Positions 27,001 through 36,679 of a DNA stretch of 49,917 bases are shown here, one piece after another. A model generated the notes under the pieces. It saw only the letters and a program-made list of their open reading frames with translations. It was not told where the DNA came from and did not search any database. Made by a program: the position numbers and the translations under genes. This DNA comes from Herpetosiphonaceae bacterium. Its GTDB lineage: Bacteria; Chloroflexota; Chloroflexia; Chloroflexales; Herpetosiphonaceae. Location of the stretch: assembly GCA_013538855.1 (NCBI GenBank), contig JABXJS010000192.1, positions 1 to 49,917 on the forward strand. Direction: 5' to 3'. How positions within the stretch are numbered: position 1 is the first letter of the stretch; the number at the start of each line of letters is the position of its first letter.

Positions 27001-28797
27001 GTCGGCCAGGATAAAGGCCACGCGCTCCTGCGGGTAGCCTGCGTCGATTGGCACATAGGCCGCGCCCGCCTTCAGCACGCCCAGCATCGCAACGATCAGC
27101 TCCACGCCGATGCCGCAGTAGAGGCCCACCAAGCTGTCGGGGCCAACGCCATGGTGGTTGAGATAGTGCGCGAGCTGGTTGGCGCGCGCGTTCAGCTCGC
27201 CATAGCTCAGGCGTACACCATCGTAGGTCAGCGCGATCGCCTCGGGCTGCCGCAGCGCCTGCGCGGTAAAGCGCTCGTGCACGCAGTCCGCCACGCTGAT
27301 CGGCAGAGCAGCGGCTTGCTGCGCCGCGAGCAGCGCCGTGCGCTCCGCCGGTCTGAGCAGCGCCAGCCGCCCGATCTGCTCGGCCGGGTCGGCGATGATC
27401 GACTCAAGCAGCGTCTGATAGTGCTCCAGCATGCGCTGCACCGTTGGTGCGTCGAAGAGTGCGGTTTTGTACTCCAGCGCCAGGCGCACGTCCTGCTCGA
27501 TCTGCGCCGCCTCAAGCGTGAGCGCGAACTTGGCGGTGCCGGTGTGCAGCAGCAGCGGCGCAACCTCCAGCCCGCTGGTTGAGAGCGTCTTGATCGCATC
27601 GTTCTGCAGCACGAACATCGTCTGGAACAGCGGCGAGTGGTGCAGGTCGCGCTCCGGCTGCAGGTCCGCGACGACCGTGGCAAACGGCACATCCTGGTGC
27701 TCGTAGGCCGCCAGCGTGGTCTGGCGCACCTGGGCCAGCAGCTCGCGGAAGGCCATGTCGCCGCGCAGGCGGGCGCGCAGCACCAGTGTGTTGGCGATGC
27801 AGCCGATCATCGGCTCGGTCGCGGCGAGGCTGCGGTTGGCAATCGGCGTGCCCACCAGAATGTCATCCTGGCGACTGTAGCGCTGCAGCAGAACATACCA
27901 GGCCGCCAGCAGCAGCATAAACAGCGTTGCGCCCTCCTGCTGCGTCAGCTTGGCCAGCCCGACGACCAGCTCCGGCTGGAGCAGCAGCTCCAGCCGCGCC
28001 CCAGCTGGCGCGTCGACCGCAGGGTAGGGCCGGTCGGTCGGCAGATCGAGGATGGGCAGCGGGCCGCCGAGCTGTGTGCGCCAGTAGTTGAGCTGGCGCT
28101 CCAGCACAGCGCCCTGCAGCCATTCACGCTGCCACACCGCGTAGTCCACATACTGCACGGGCAGCTCAGGCAGCGCTGGCGCTGCGCCTGCACCGGCCAG
28201 CGCCAACATATGCGCGCTGACCTCGCGGATGAGCACGCCAGCCGACCAGCCATCGAAGATGATATGGTGCAGCATACACACGAGCACGTGCTCGGCGTCA
28301 TCGAGCTGAATCAGCAGCATGCGGAACAGCGGCCCCTGCTCCAGGTCAAAGGGCGTGTTGATCTTGGCGCTGGCGATTGCGCTCATGCGCTGCTCGCGGT
28401 CGCTAGCGGGGCAGGCGCGCAGATCAACGTGCTCGACCGCACAGTGGCCCTGCGCGGCGATCACCTGCTGCGGCACACCATCGACAATGGCAAACGTGGT
28501 GCGCAGCGCCTCGTGCCGCGCAACCAGCGCAGCGGTGCTAGCCTGCACGGTGGCTGGATCGAGCGCGCCGCGCAGCCGCACGGCATAGGCGATGGTGTAC
28601 AGCGGGCTGGTCGGGTCCCACTGGTGCAGAAACCAGTAGCGCTCCTGCGCAAACGAGAGCGGGAACACATTGGTGGTGCGCGGCAGGCGCAGCAGCGGCG
28701 GCCGCTGGGCCTGCGGCTCCTGCCTGCGCATATGGCGCGCAAGCAGGGCGCGCTTCTCCGGCGAAAGATCGGCAATACGTTGGGAAAGGTCGCTCAT
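24070..28797 (-). CDS. NRPS C-A(Thr)-PCP-C
   Basis: This NRPS subunit has 1575 residues. The LSPEKRALLARHM head matches the head of the Tyr subunit. C1 (about 42-480) has HHIIFDG with His178 and Asp182 and would N-acylate the amino acid with the polyketide-extended acyl chain. A (about 500-1010) has YTSGSTGRPKG, NMYGITE, YRTGD and Lys999; pocket residues Asp700, Phe701, Trp704, Asn743, Ile770, Gly772, Met798, Val806 and His807 spell DFWNIGMVH, the established threonine signature. The PCP has Ser1057 (GGHSLL). C2 (about 1108-1560) has HHIAFDE with Asp1253, and the protein ends there, so its acceptor carrier must be on the next protein. A 93-base gap, the longest in the run, follows. Confidence 0.95.
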   Translation of the reverse strand: MSDLSQRIADLSPEKRALLARHMRRQEPQAQRPPLLRLPRTTNVFPLSFAQERYWFLHQWDPTSPLYTIAYAVRLRGALDPATVQASTAALVARHEALRTTFAIVDGVPQQVIAAQGHCAVEHVDLRACPASDREQRMSAIASAKINTPFDLEQGPLFRMLLIQLDDAEHVLVCMLHHIIFDGWSAGVLIREVSAHMLALAGAGAAPALPELPVQYVDYAVWQREWLQGAVLERQLNYWRTQLGGPLPILDLPTDRPYPAVDAPAGARLELLLQPELVVGLAKLTQQEGATLFMLLLAAWYVLLQRYSRQDDILVGTPIANRSLAATEPMIGCIANTLVLRARLRGDMAFRELLAQVRQTTLAAYEHQDVPFATVVADLQPERDLHHSPLFQTMFVLQNDAIKTLSTSGLEVAPLLLHTGTAKFALTLEAAQIEQDVRLALEYKTALFDAPTVQRMLEHYQTLLESIIADPAEQIGRLALLRPAERTALLAAQQAAALPISVADCVHERFTAQALRQPEAIALTYDGVRLSYGELNARANQLAHYLNHHGVGPDSLVGLYCGIGVELIVAMLGVLKAGAAYVPIDAGYPQERVAFILADAGISVLLSQAQLAVTLAAQVPLVINLDSDWPQIAQEPATAPPSLAKPANLAYVIYTSGSTGRPKGALITHANVSRLFRATEHWFRFSDQDVWTLFHSCAFDFSVWEIWGALVHGGRLVIVPYLVSRAPAAFYELLCAEGVTVLNQTPSAFRQLMQVEQEREAAELALRYVIFGGEALNLASLRPWFERHGDQRPQLINMYGITETTVHVTYRPLTSADARAAQGSLIGQPIPDLALYVLDAHLQPVPVGVPGELFVGGAGLARGYLNRPELTAERFIQSPFASAPSERLYRTGDLVRWRPTMELEYLGRIDTQVKLRGFRIELGEIESVLVQHAAVRAAVVTVQEEPSGNQRLLAYLVVDPAQVPTFGALRRYLKKALPEYMLPAAFIVLDAIPLTSNGKVDYRALPSQTGGAAVAVDAGATAPATPIEGLIAEIWADTLSLSQVGVEANFFELGGHSLLATQVISRLLERLQVQIALRDFFAAPTVRGLAAVVERERRSAPAAAAPPIVAMPRAQTMPLSFAQQRLWFLHQLEPESAFYNVPVVWRFRGELSVPTLELCLSEIVRRHEVLRTRFINDPLSDGVIQQISAQTAVALTVIDVDQQAADDVLWAYASQEVQRPFDLTCDLLLRAVLLRHGAQDHVLVLTIHHIAFDEWSQGILFHELTTLYAGVMQGAAVDTLLPALPVQYADYAFWHRYWLQGEVLERQLAYWQAQLRGPLAELAVPTDYVRPATQTFNGAHMQCAIPSALYTQLLDLARSADATLFMLLLAAWSTLLGRYSEQDEVLIGTPIANRTRVEIEQLIGFFANTLVLRTDLSGNPSFRELLRRSRELALDAYANQEVPLDQLVSMLQPNRSSSRSPLFQTMLVLQNATREQLNLPGCVVTPVSIENYGARFELSLVLYEQQEQVVGWLEYNTDLFSAETAARMLRHFELLLRRAVADPDQPIRQIPLLSADEQRQLLVQWNAADDAYDLD

Positions 28798-28815
28798 TCT
28801 GTACCGTACCTCTGC

Positions 28816-31800
28816 TTAGTGCTCAGCGCCAAGCCGCGCCTGGGCCTCGTCTGGTGAAAGGGCCTCTAGCTCCGCCAGCAGCCGGGCCAGCTCCTGCTCG
28901 TCGTGCTGCTCGGCGGCATGTTGCAGCAGCTCCAGCGCGCTATCCGCCGTCGTCGCCGCAGTGAAGCTCTCCGCCAGCTCATCGGGGTAGGCCAGCGCGA
29001 TGTGCGCAAGCAGCGTGGCGGCGATCTGCTCGACGCTGGGGCCTTGCAGCAGGTAGCTGATCGGCAGGCTCACGCTGAAAACCTGCTCGAGGCCATTTTT
29101 CAGCTCGATGCCCATGATCGAGTCAATGCCAAAATCAAGCAGCGGCCGCTGGTGCTCTAGGCCCTGTGGACTCATGCGCAGCACCTTGCCAACAACAGCC
29201 GCAACTCGCTCGGCGATCAGCGGCTGGCGCTGCGCTGGCGGCGCGTGCAGCACGCTGTGCACAAAGGTGTCCTGGCCCTCACGTGGTGCAGGCGCAGGAA
29301 GCGCCTGCTGCAAGGCGGCGAAGAACGGCGTTGCCGCTGCGGCGGGGTTCAGCGTCAGCCAGGTGGGCCAGTCCACGGCCGCGATGGTGGTCTGGACCAG
29401 CTCGCTGGTCAGCAGGCGACCGAATGCGGCCAGGGCCTGCGCGGTCGTCAGCGGCAGCATGCCCTGCGCCTGCATGTGGTCGGCGGCCCCGCTCTCCAGG
29501 GCCATGCCGGTCTCGCCCCACGGTCCCCAGTTCAGGCTCTGGCCCGGCAAGCCCTGGCGGCGGCGCTGCTGAACCAGCGCATCGAGGAAGGCGTTGCCAG
29601 CGGCGTAGTTGGCCTGGCCCACCGAGCCAAACACGGCGGCCAGCGAGGAGAACATGACGAAAAAGTCCAGCGGTGTGTCACGCAGCGCTGTGTGCAGATG
29701 CCAAGCGCCAGCAATCTTCGGCTGCAGGGCCGCGATCAGCGCCTCATGGGTCATGGTCGCGATCAGCTGATCGCGCAGCACGCCCGCCGCGTGGATCACG
29801 CCGCGAATCGGCAGGTTGGCCGCTGCGCGCTGCTGCACCAGAAATGCATCGAGCGCCGCCTGGTCGGCAATGTCGAGCGACGGCAGCAGCACCGTCGTCC
29901 CCAGCGCCTCGATCTCGCGCACCGCCTGCGTGATGCGGCCCAGGCGACTGTGGGGATCGAGCTGCGGCCAGTCAGCGCGCGGCGGTATCACGCTGCGGCC
30001 AAGCAAGATGAGCTGGCCCGCGCCGTGCTGCGCCAGCCAGCGCGCCACCGCCAAGCCCACGCCGCCAAGGCCGCCAGTGATCAGATAGCTAGCATCCGCA
30101 CGGATGCGCTGCTGCGGCTCCGCTGCGCTGAACGGCGGCTGCCGCTCCAGACGTAGCACATAGCGCTGCCCGCTGCGATAGGCGATCTGTAGCTCGTTGC
30201 CTGGATCGCATAGCGCCTGGAGCAGCTGGTCGGTCTGGGCGCTGATCGCGGCCAGGGGATCGAGATCGACCAGCGTTGGCCGTAGCTCGGGGTGCTCCAG
30301 CGCGAGCGCCTTGCCGATGCCCAGCAGCGGGGCCTGATTGAGCGCCAGCGGGGCGTCTGCGGTCACAGCCTGTGCGCCGCAGGTCACGAGCCACACGCGG
30401 GCTGTGGCGCGCTGGCTGGCGATCAGCGCCTGCAGCAGCGCCAGCGCCGCCGTGCTCGGCTCGAAGTGCTCGACATCGGGCGGTGTATCCGCCGCCGTGA
30501 TCGCGTGCAGGTAGATGATCTCGGTCGGCGTAGGCGCGCCGTCAGCGTGGCGCTCGATGAGCTGGCGCAGGGCGGCGGCATCGCGCAGATCAAGGCTCAC
30601 GCGGCCATCCGCAGCGACACTGCCAGGGGCATCAGCGCAGACAAGCGTGCAGCGGCTGCCTGCCGCCAGGAGCCGTGTGTGCAGCGTCGCGCCGAGGCCA
30701 GCGTGGTCGGCAAAAATCAGGAAGGAGCGCTGCTGGAGGTCGGAGCTGGCCGACTCCGGCGGCGCAGTGTGCCACGCTTGGGTGTAGAGCCAGTCCTCCA
30801 GCTGTGGCGGCTGCTGGCTAGCGCTGCTGAGTGGCAGACGGCGCAGCTGCAGGCCCTCGATCACAGCCGCCAGCACGCCACTATCGGTCAGCAGTGTCAG
30901 CGTCGCCTCGTAGAGACCAGCGGCGCTGCTCGGCGTGCGCACAAACTGGGTGTGGCACCAGACGCCCGTGCCAGGGTCGGCGTACACCTGCAGGCGGCGC
31001 ACGCCAACCGGCAGCAGCATCTCGTCGGCGCGGGCGCGCAGGTCTGCGGGCAGGGCGGCGGCCAGCGTTTGGAAGGCGGCATCGAGCAGCACTGGGTGCA
31101 GGGTGAAGCGCTGCGCCGTGTGTGCGGCAGCGCCAGGCAGCTCTAGACGCGCCACGGCCTCCTCCTCGCCCTGCCAGAGCGCGCTGAGCGCCTGGAAGGC
31201 TGGCCCGTACACCAGGCCGTGCTCGGCCATGGTGGCGTAGTGCGCGGCGGGCGCAACCGCCGTCGGGCAGCGCTGGCGCACAGCAGCAAGCGGCGCGTGC
31301 GTGGGCAGCGGTTGGGCTGCGACACGCGCAACCCGTCCGGTCGCATGGATCGTCCAAGCAGCGGCAGGGCCACTGCGGCTGGCGATCTGGATCTCGGCGC
31401 TGTGCGCGTCTGTCGGCGCGCTCGCCAGCTGGAGCGTGCAGGGCGCTGCGGCTGGAACCTCCAGCGCCTGCTTAAAGGCGAGGTCGCACAGCTGCACCGG
31501 CGCATGCGCAAACAGCGTCGCGGCGGCGGTGAGGCTCATTTCAACATAGGCGGCACCGGGCAAGATGGTGCGCTGCTGCACCTGGTGATCGGCCAGAATT
31601 GGCAGCGACTGCACGCTCAGCGCCGTCTGCCAGAACTGGCCCGTCCCATTCGCCGACTGAATGTGGTAGCCCAGCAGCGGGTGCTGATCGCTCTGATCGG
31701 CGGTCGTAGCGTGCGTGTGCAGCCCTGTCTGGAGGCCCATGGCGCTCAGCGGCACGCCGTCGGGGATGAGCTGGTCGTACCAGTAGCGCGCCCGCTGCCA

Positions 31801-34800
31801 CGGGTACAGCGGCAGCGCGACATACGGCGTCGGCTGCGGGTACAGCTGATCCCAGTCCAGCGTCAGACCAGCCGTGTAGAGCGTGCCCAATGCCGTGAGC
31901 AGCGCCGCGCGCTCGGGCCGATTGCGGCGCAGCGATGGAACAACACACACCTGGCGCTCGGCGTAGCGCGCTCCATCGAGGATGGCGTTGCTGAGCACCG
32001 CGTGCGGGCTGACCTCCAGAAACAGCGCGTGGCCCTGCGCCAGCAGATCCTGGATCACAGCACCAAACAGGAACGGCTCGCGCATGTTGCGCGCCCAGTA
32101 GGCGGCGTCAAGCTGCTGGCCGTCGATGGCGGCCCCTGTGACAGTGGAGATCAGCGGCACGGTCGTGGGCTGCGGCTGGAGGCGGCCGTCGAGGGCCGCG
32201 ATCAGCTCCGGCTGCAGCGCGTCCATCTGTGGACTGTGGAAGGCCAGCTCCACGCCCTGGAGCATGCGCGCGAACACGCCCTTGCGCTCCAGCGCGCCAA
32301 CCAGCCGCTCTAGCTCGGCTGTGTCGCCAGCCAGCACCACCGATGTGGGGCTGTTGCTGCCAGCGATCGCCAGCAGATCGTCGCGGCCAACCAGCAGCAT
32401 CTGCGCCTCGCTCACCGTCAGCTCGGCCAGCGCGGTCTTGCCCTGGCCAACCAACTGCTGCATCAGGCGGCTGCGCTGGTGCACAATCTGCACCGCCTCG
32501 GCCAGGCTCAGCGCACCAGCGACATAGGCGGCGCTAATCTCGCCCAGACTGTGGCCGACGACGACATCCGGCTCGATGCCCCACGAGCGCAGCAGCGCCG
32601 CCAGCGCCACCTGCACCGCAAAGATCGCCGGCTGAGTCAGCTCTGGCTCGTCGATGCGCGAGCTATCAGCCTCACGGGCCAGCTCGTCGAGCAGCGACCA
32701 TGCCACGTGCGTGCGCAGCAGGCTGTCGCACTCGCGCAGCACAGCGGCAAAGACCGGCTCCTGGGCCAGCAGCTCCTGGCCCATGCGCGCCCAGTGCGAT
32801 CCCTGGCCGGAGAAGACCCACACCAGCTTGCGCTGCTCAAAGGCTGCGGTGCGACTCGCTGAAGCAGGCGTGTCGGCCAGCTGCGCCGCCAGCTGATCGG
32901 CTAGCTCGGCGTGGGTGTCGCCGACCAGCGCCATGCGGTAGGCGTGATGGGTGCGCCGCGCTGCCAGCGTGGCGGCCAGGCTGTCGAGGCGCGGCGGCGC
33001 TGCACCCTGGAGCACGCGCAGATAGTCGGCGGCGCGCGCGCGCAAGGCCGCAGGCGTGTGGCCAGAGATCGGCAGCAGATACGGGCCAGCGGCGGGCGCA
33101 GCGCTCGGCTGGCGCACCGGCGGCTGGTACTCCTGCAGCACAACATGCGCATTGGTGCCGCCAAAGCCAAAGCCGCTCACGCCAGCCAGCGCAGGCGCGC
33201 CGTTGGTCTCCGGCCAGGGGCCATGGCGCTGCTGCACAGCCAGGGCCAGCTTATCAAAGGGGATCAGCGGGTTCGGCGTGGCGCAGTGAATGCTCGGCGG
33301 AAGCTGGCGCTTCTGCAGGGCCAGCGCAACCTTAATCACCCCCGCCACGCCCGCCGCCGACTCGGTGTGCCCAATGTTGCTCTTGACCGATCCGAGCAAG
33401 CATGGCTGATCCGCAGGCCGTCCAACGCCGACCACCCGGCCCAGCGCCTCGGCCTCGATCACATCGCCAAGGCTGGTGCCGGTGCCGTGCGCCTCGATGT
33501 ACTGCACCTGGCGCGGCTCCAGGCCCGCCGCATCGTAGGCTGCGCGCAGCACCGCCTCCTGCGACTCCTGGTTGGGGGCCATGATGCCGTTGGTGCGGCC
33601 GTCGCTGTTGACGGCGCTCCCCACGATCACTGCGTGAATGTGGTCGCCATCGGCGATGGCCTGCGCCAGCGGCTTGAGCACCACGATGCCCACGCCCTCG
33701 CTGCGCACAATCCCGTTGGCATCGGCGGCAAAGGCTTTGCAGCGCCCATCTGGCGACAGCGCGCCCGCCTTGGAAAAAAAGATGTTGCCATCTGGCAGCA
33801 AATTCACGCTCACGCCGCCAGCGATCGCCATGGTGCTCTCACCACTGCGCAGGCTCTGGCAGGCTTGATGGATCGCCACCAGCGAGCCAGAGCAGGCGGT
33901 GTTGATCGACACGCTCGGCCCGCGCAAGTTCAGGAAGTATGAGAGCCGGTTGGCCAGGATGCTTGGCGCGCTGCCCGGCCCCGAGTAGGCATCGAGCGCC
34001 GGCAGGTAGCTAAAGACCAGTCGGCAGTAGTCGCTGACGAGCGAGGCAATAAACACGCCGGTGCGGCTACCAGCGAGGCGCTCCTGTCTGATGCCCGCAT
34101 CCTCAAGCGCCTCGCAGGCGGTTTCGAGCAGCAGCCGCTGCTGCGGGTCGATGTGCGGAGCCTCGCGTGGCGAGATGCCGAAGTAGTCGGTATCGAACAG
34201 CTCAAGGTTGGGCAGAAATCCACCCCAACGGCCATACATCTTGCCTGGCGCGCTGCGATCTGGATCATAAAATGTCGCGAGGTCCCAGCGCTCCTGCGGC
34301 ACCTCATCCACGCCATCGAAGCCCGCCGACAAGCCCTCCCAGAAGGCCGCTGTGTTCTCGGCACCAGGAAAGCGACAGCTCATGCCAATAATCGCAATCG
34401 GCGCTTGCTGACGGTGCTGCACGGCGCTGGGGGCGCTGTCGCCCTGCGTGCGCTGGAGCTGTAGCGCCATATCGATTTGCTCCGGCGTGGCCAGCTGCAT
34501 GCGGATCAGAACCTCGCCCAGCCGCAGCGCGCCCTGGGCCTGCTGCTGCTGAAGCGCCTGCTGCAGCTGCTCCAGGGCGATCACCTCCGCAGCAACCAGA
34601 ATCTCGCCGAGCCGACTCCAGCGCCGCGCGCCCTCGCTGAGATAGCGCGTCAGCGCCTCAATCGTGGGATACTCCCACAGCAGCGCCGGGGCCAACTGGC
34701 GCTCCAGCACCTGCTCCAGCTTGCCCAGCAGCTCTAGCGCCAGCAGCGAGTCAAGGCCGTAGTGGCTAAACGGCAGGCGTGGGTCGATCAGCGCTGGCGG

Positions 34801-36657
34801 TACATCAAGCAGGGCGCTCAGCTGCTCGATTAGCCACGCGCGCAGGAGCTGGCTTGAGCGGCTAGCGGCCTGCTCTAGTGCGGTTGTCGAGGTCGGCGGA
34901 TCATGTGGGCGCTGGCGCTGCCAGCGATACAACACCGCGCCATCCTCGGCCTCGATCAGCTCGCGGGCGGCATGGCGCGCAATCTTGCCGCTCGATGTCT
35001 TGGGCAGCGCGCCCTTGGCAATGCCGTAGATGCTGTGCGCCTGCAGGCCGTGCTGCGTCGCCAGACATGCCTGGATCGCCGCCACCACCGCGGGCCAGTC
35101 CGCCGCATCCAGCGCAGACACCTCGTGCACAAGCACCAGCCGCTCCGCGCCGTCGGCCTCGACCGCGAAGGCCGCGCCGCCGCCAGGGATCAGCGCCGGA
35201 TGACAGAGCTCGACGTGCTGCTCGATCTCCTCTGGGTAGTGATTTTGGCCGCGGATGATCACCAGATCGCGGTAGCGCCCGACTACAAACAGGCTGCCTG
35301 CGCGCACAAAGCCCAGGTCGCCGGTGCGAAAGAACGGGCCTTCGCCGCTGTCCAAGTGCGCGTCGAACTGCTCACAGGTCGCATCCGGCAGGCCCCAGTA
35401 GCCCTGCGTCACACTTGGCCCGCGCAGCCACACCTCGCCCACCACGTTATCCGGGCAGGCTGTCAGCGTGCGCGGATCGACGACCAGCAGCTGCTGGCCA
35501 GGAATGGACGCGCCACAGCCAACCAGCATCCATCCGTCGCCATCAGCGGCACACGGTCGCACCTGCCCCTGCTTGAGCGCCGCCCGCTCGGCATAGAACG
35601 TCTCCGGCGCAGCAAAGTCGGCTGGCCCCGTCACAGTCGCGGTTGCGTCGGACATGCCATATGACGGGTAGAACGCTGCGCGCTGAAACCCACAGTCTTC
35701 GAAGGCTGCGCTGAAGCGCTCGATCACCGCCAGCCGCACTGGCTCCGCGCCATTGAGCGCCAGCGTCCAGCTGCGCAGATCAAGCTGGGCGCGCTGCTCG
35801 GCGCTAATCTTGCGCACGCACAAATCGTAGGCAAAGTTGGGCGCGCCGCTGGTCGTCGCCTGATAGCGGCTGATCAGCTCCAGCCACAGCAGCGGCCGCC
35901 GCACAAACGTCTCGGCAGCGAAGATCACCGCCAGCGCGCCCTGGTACAGCGGGTGCAGCAGCCCAAGAAACAGGCCCAGATCGTGGTACAGCGGCAGCCA
36001 CGACACAACGGTCTGGCACGGGCGCGCCGCAAAGCCTGGAAAGCTCGCTAGGTTGTGCATGATGTTGCCGTGCGTCACCATCGCACCTTTCGGCGTGCCT
36101 GTCGATCCAGAGGTGTACATCAGGAAGGCCAGCGTGGCGCTGGTGATCGGCGGCGGCTGCCAGCGGTCGCTGTCGTGCTCGGCCAGCGCTTCAATCGCCG
36201 CCCAGCGCAGCCCCGCGAACTCCGGCAGGATGGCCTGCCACTCCTCCGCCGCGGCCACATCCGCACGCGGCACCAGCACCGCCGCCACCTGCGCGTTTGC
36301 GGCGATGGCGCGGAAGCGCGGCAGCGTGCGCTTCAGACGGCTGCGCTCAAGCGGCATGGCCGGGATCGCGACCATACCAGCGTACAGACAGCCAAAGAAG
36401 GCCACAATGTAGTTCAGGTCGGTTGGGCCGCAGATCAGCACTCGTGCGCCTGGCTCGGCCAGCTCGCGCAGCCCGACCGCCACGCTGCGCGCTGCGCGAT
36501 CAAGCGCCGCGTAGCTGAGGCTGGTGATCGCGCCCGCATCGGCCACCGCGTGATAGGCCGCCTGGTGTGGCTGCTGCTGGGCGCGCAGGCGCAGCAGATC
36601 AACCACGTGCGCCGCTGAGGTCGGCGCAACGTCAACGCTCTGGATGGTGGGGGTCAT
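28816..36657 (-). CDS. Initiating hybrid PKS: FAAL-ACP-KS-AT-DH-KR-ACP
   Basis: A 2613-residue starter. A fatty-acyl-AMP ligase (about 1-590; YTSGSTGTPKG at 182-192, SWLPLYHDLGL, GAPNFAYDLCVRK) loads an acid onto ACP1 (Ser637 in GLDSLL). Two 30-residue repeats follow (682-741). KS is about 752-1178 (Cys922, His1057, His1097), AT about 1275-1600 (Ser1370; AFHS at 1473-1476 suggests malonyl-CoA), DH about 1655-1935 (His1691, Asp1859), KR about 1960-2410 (GGLGGVG at 2195, Tyr2351) and ACP2 has Ser2513. ER is absent, so a 2-enoyl chain is expected. The ATG at 36657 has AAGGAG 9 bases upstream and lies past the preceding stop; the longer frame to 36720 would overlap the glycosyltransferase. The acidic C-terminus probably docks to the Thr subunit. 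Confidence 0.95.
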   Translation of the reverse strand: MTPTIQSVDVAPTSAAHVVDLLRLRAQQQPHQAAYHAVADAGAITSLSYAALDRAARSVAVGLRELAEPGARVLICGPTDLNYIVAFFGCLYAGMVAIPAMPLERSRLKRTLPRFRAIAANAQVAAVLVPRADVAAAEEWQAILPEFAGLRWAAIEALAEHDSDRWQPPPITSATLAFLMYTSGSTGTPKGAMVTHGNIMHNLASFPGFAARPCQTVVSWLPLYHDLGLFLGLLHPLYQGALAVIFAAETFVRRPLLWLELISRYQATTSGAPNFAYDLCVRKISAEQRAQLDLRSWTLALNGAEPVRLAVIERFSAAFEDCGFQRAAFYPSYGMSDATATVTGPADFAAPETFYAERAALKQGQVRPCAADGDGWMLVGCGASIPGQQLLVVDPRTLTACPDNVVGEVWLRGPSVTQGYWGLPDATCEQFDAHLDSGEGPFFRTGDLGFVRAGSLFVVGRYRDLVIIRGQNHYPEEIEQHVELCHPALIPGGGAAFAVEADGAERLVLVHEVSALDAADWPAVVAAIQACLATQHGLQAHSIYGIAKGALPKTSSGKIARHAARELIEAEDGAVLYRWQRQRPHDPPTSTTALEQAASRSSQLLRAWLIEQLSALLDVPPALIDPRLPFSHYGLDSLLALELLGKLEQVLERQLAPALLWEYPTIEALTRYLSEGARRWSRLGEILVAAEVIALEQLQQALQQQQAQGALRLGEVLIRMQLATPEQIDMALQLQRTQGDSAPSAVQHRQQAPIAIIGMSCRFPGAENTAAFWEGLSAGFDGVDEVPQERWDLATFYDPDRSAPGKMYGRWGGFLPNLELFDTDYFGISPREAPHIDPQQRLLLETACEALEDAGIRQERLAGSRTGVFIASLVSDYCRLVFSYLPALDAYSGPGSAPSILANRLSYFLNLRGPSVSINTACSGSLVAIHQACQSLRSGESTMAIAGGVSVNLLPDGNIFFSKAGALSPDGRCKAFAADANGIVRSEGVGIVVLKPLAQAIADGDHIHAVIVGSAVNSDGRTNGIMAPNQESQEAVLRAAYDAAGLEPRQVQYIEAHGTGTSLGDVIEAEALGRVVGVGRPADQPCLLGSVKSNIGHTESAAGVAGVIKVALALQKRQLPPSIHCATPNPLIPFDKLALAVQQRHGPWPETNGAPALAGVSGFGFGGTNAHVVLQEYQPPVRQPSAAPAAGPYLLPISGHTPAALRARAADYLRVLQGAAPPRLDSLAATLAARRTHHAYRMALVGDTHAELADQLAAQLADTPASASRTAAFEQRKLVWVFSGQGSHWARMGQELLAQEPVFAAVLRECDSLLRTHVAWSLLDELAREADSSRIDEPELTQPAIFAVQVALAALLRSWGIEPDVVVGHSLGEISAAYVAGALSLAEAVQIVHQRSRLMQQLVGQGKTALAELTVSEAQMLLVGRDDLLAIAGSNSPTSVVLAGDTAELERLVGALERKGVFARMLQGVELAFHSPQMDALQPELIAALDGRLQPQPTTVPLISTVTGAAIDGQQLDAAYWARNMREPFLFGAVIQDLLAQGHALFLEVSPHAVLSNAILDGARYAERQVCVVPSLRRNRPERAALLTALGTLYTAGLTLDWDQLYPQPTPYVALPLYPWQRARYWYDQLIPDGVPLSAMGLQTGLHTHATTADQSDQHPLLGYHIQSANGTGQFWQTALSVQSLPILADHQVQQRTILPGAAYVEMSLTAAATLFAHAPVQLCDLAFKQALEVPAAAPCTLQLASAPTDAHSAEIQIASRSGPAAAWTIHATGRVARVAAQPLPTHAPLAAVRQRCPTAVAPAAHYATMAEHGLVYGPAFQALSALWQGEEEAVARLELPGAAAHTAQRFTLHPVLLDAAFQTLAAALPADLRARADEMLLPVGVRRLQVYADPGTGVWCHTQFVRTPSSAAGLYEATLTLLTDSGVLAAVIEGLQLRRLPLSSASQQPPQLEDWLYTQAWHTAPPESASSDLQQRSFLIFADHAGLGATLHTRLLAAGSRCTLVCADAPGSVAADGRVSLDLRDAAALRQLIERHADGAPTPTEIIYLHAITAADTPPDVEHFEPSTAALALLQALIASQRATARVWLVTCGAQAVTADAPLALNQAPLLGIGKALALEHPELRPTLVDLDPLAAISAQTDQLLQALCDPGNELQIAYRSGQRYVLRLERQPPFSAAEPQQRIRADASYLITGGLGGVGLAVARWLAQHGAGQLILLGRSVIPPRADWPQLDPHSRLGRITQAVREIEALGTTVLLPSLDIADQAALDAFLVQQRAAANLPIRGVIHAAGVLRDQLIATMTHEALIAALQPKIAGAWHLHTALRDTPLDFFVMFSSLAAVFGSVGQANYAAGNAFLDALVQQRRRQGLPGQSLNWGPWGETGMALESGAADHMQAQGMLPLTTAQALAAFGRLLTSELVQTTIAAVDWPTWLTLNPAAAATPFFAALQQALPAPAPREGQDTFVHSVLHAPPAQRQPLIAERVAAVVGKVLRMSPQGLEHQRPLLDFGIDSIMGIELKNGLEQVFSVSLPISYLLQGPSVEQIAATLLAHIALAYPDELAESFTAATTADSALELLQHAAEQHDEQELARLLAELEALSPDEAQARLGAEH

Positions 36658-36679
36658 TGCAATGGCTCCTTCAGTCCGC

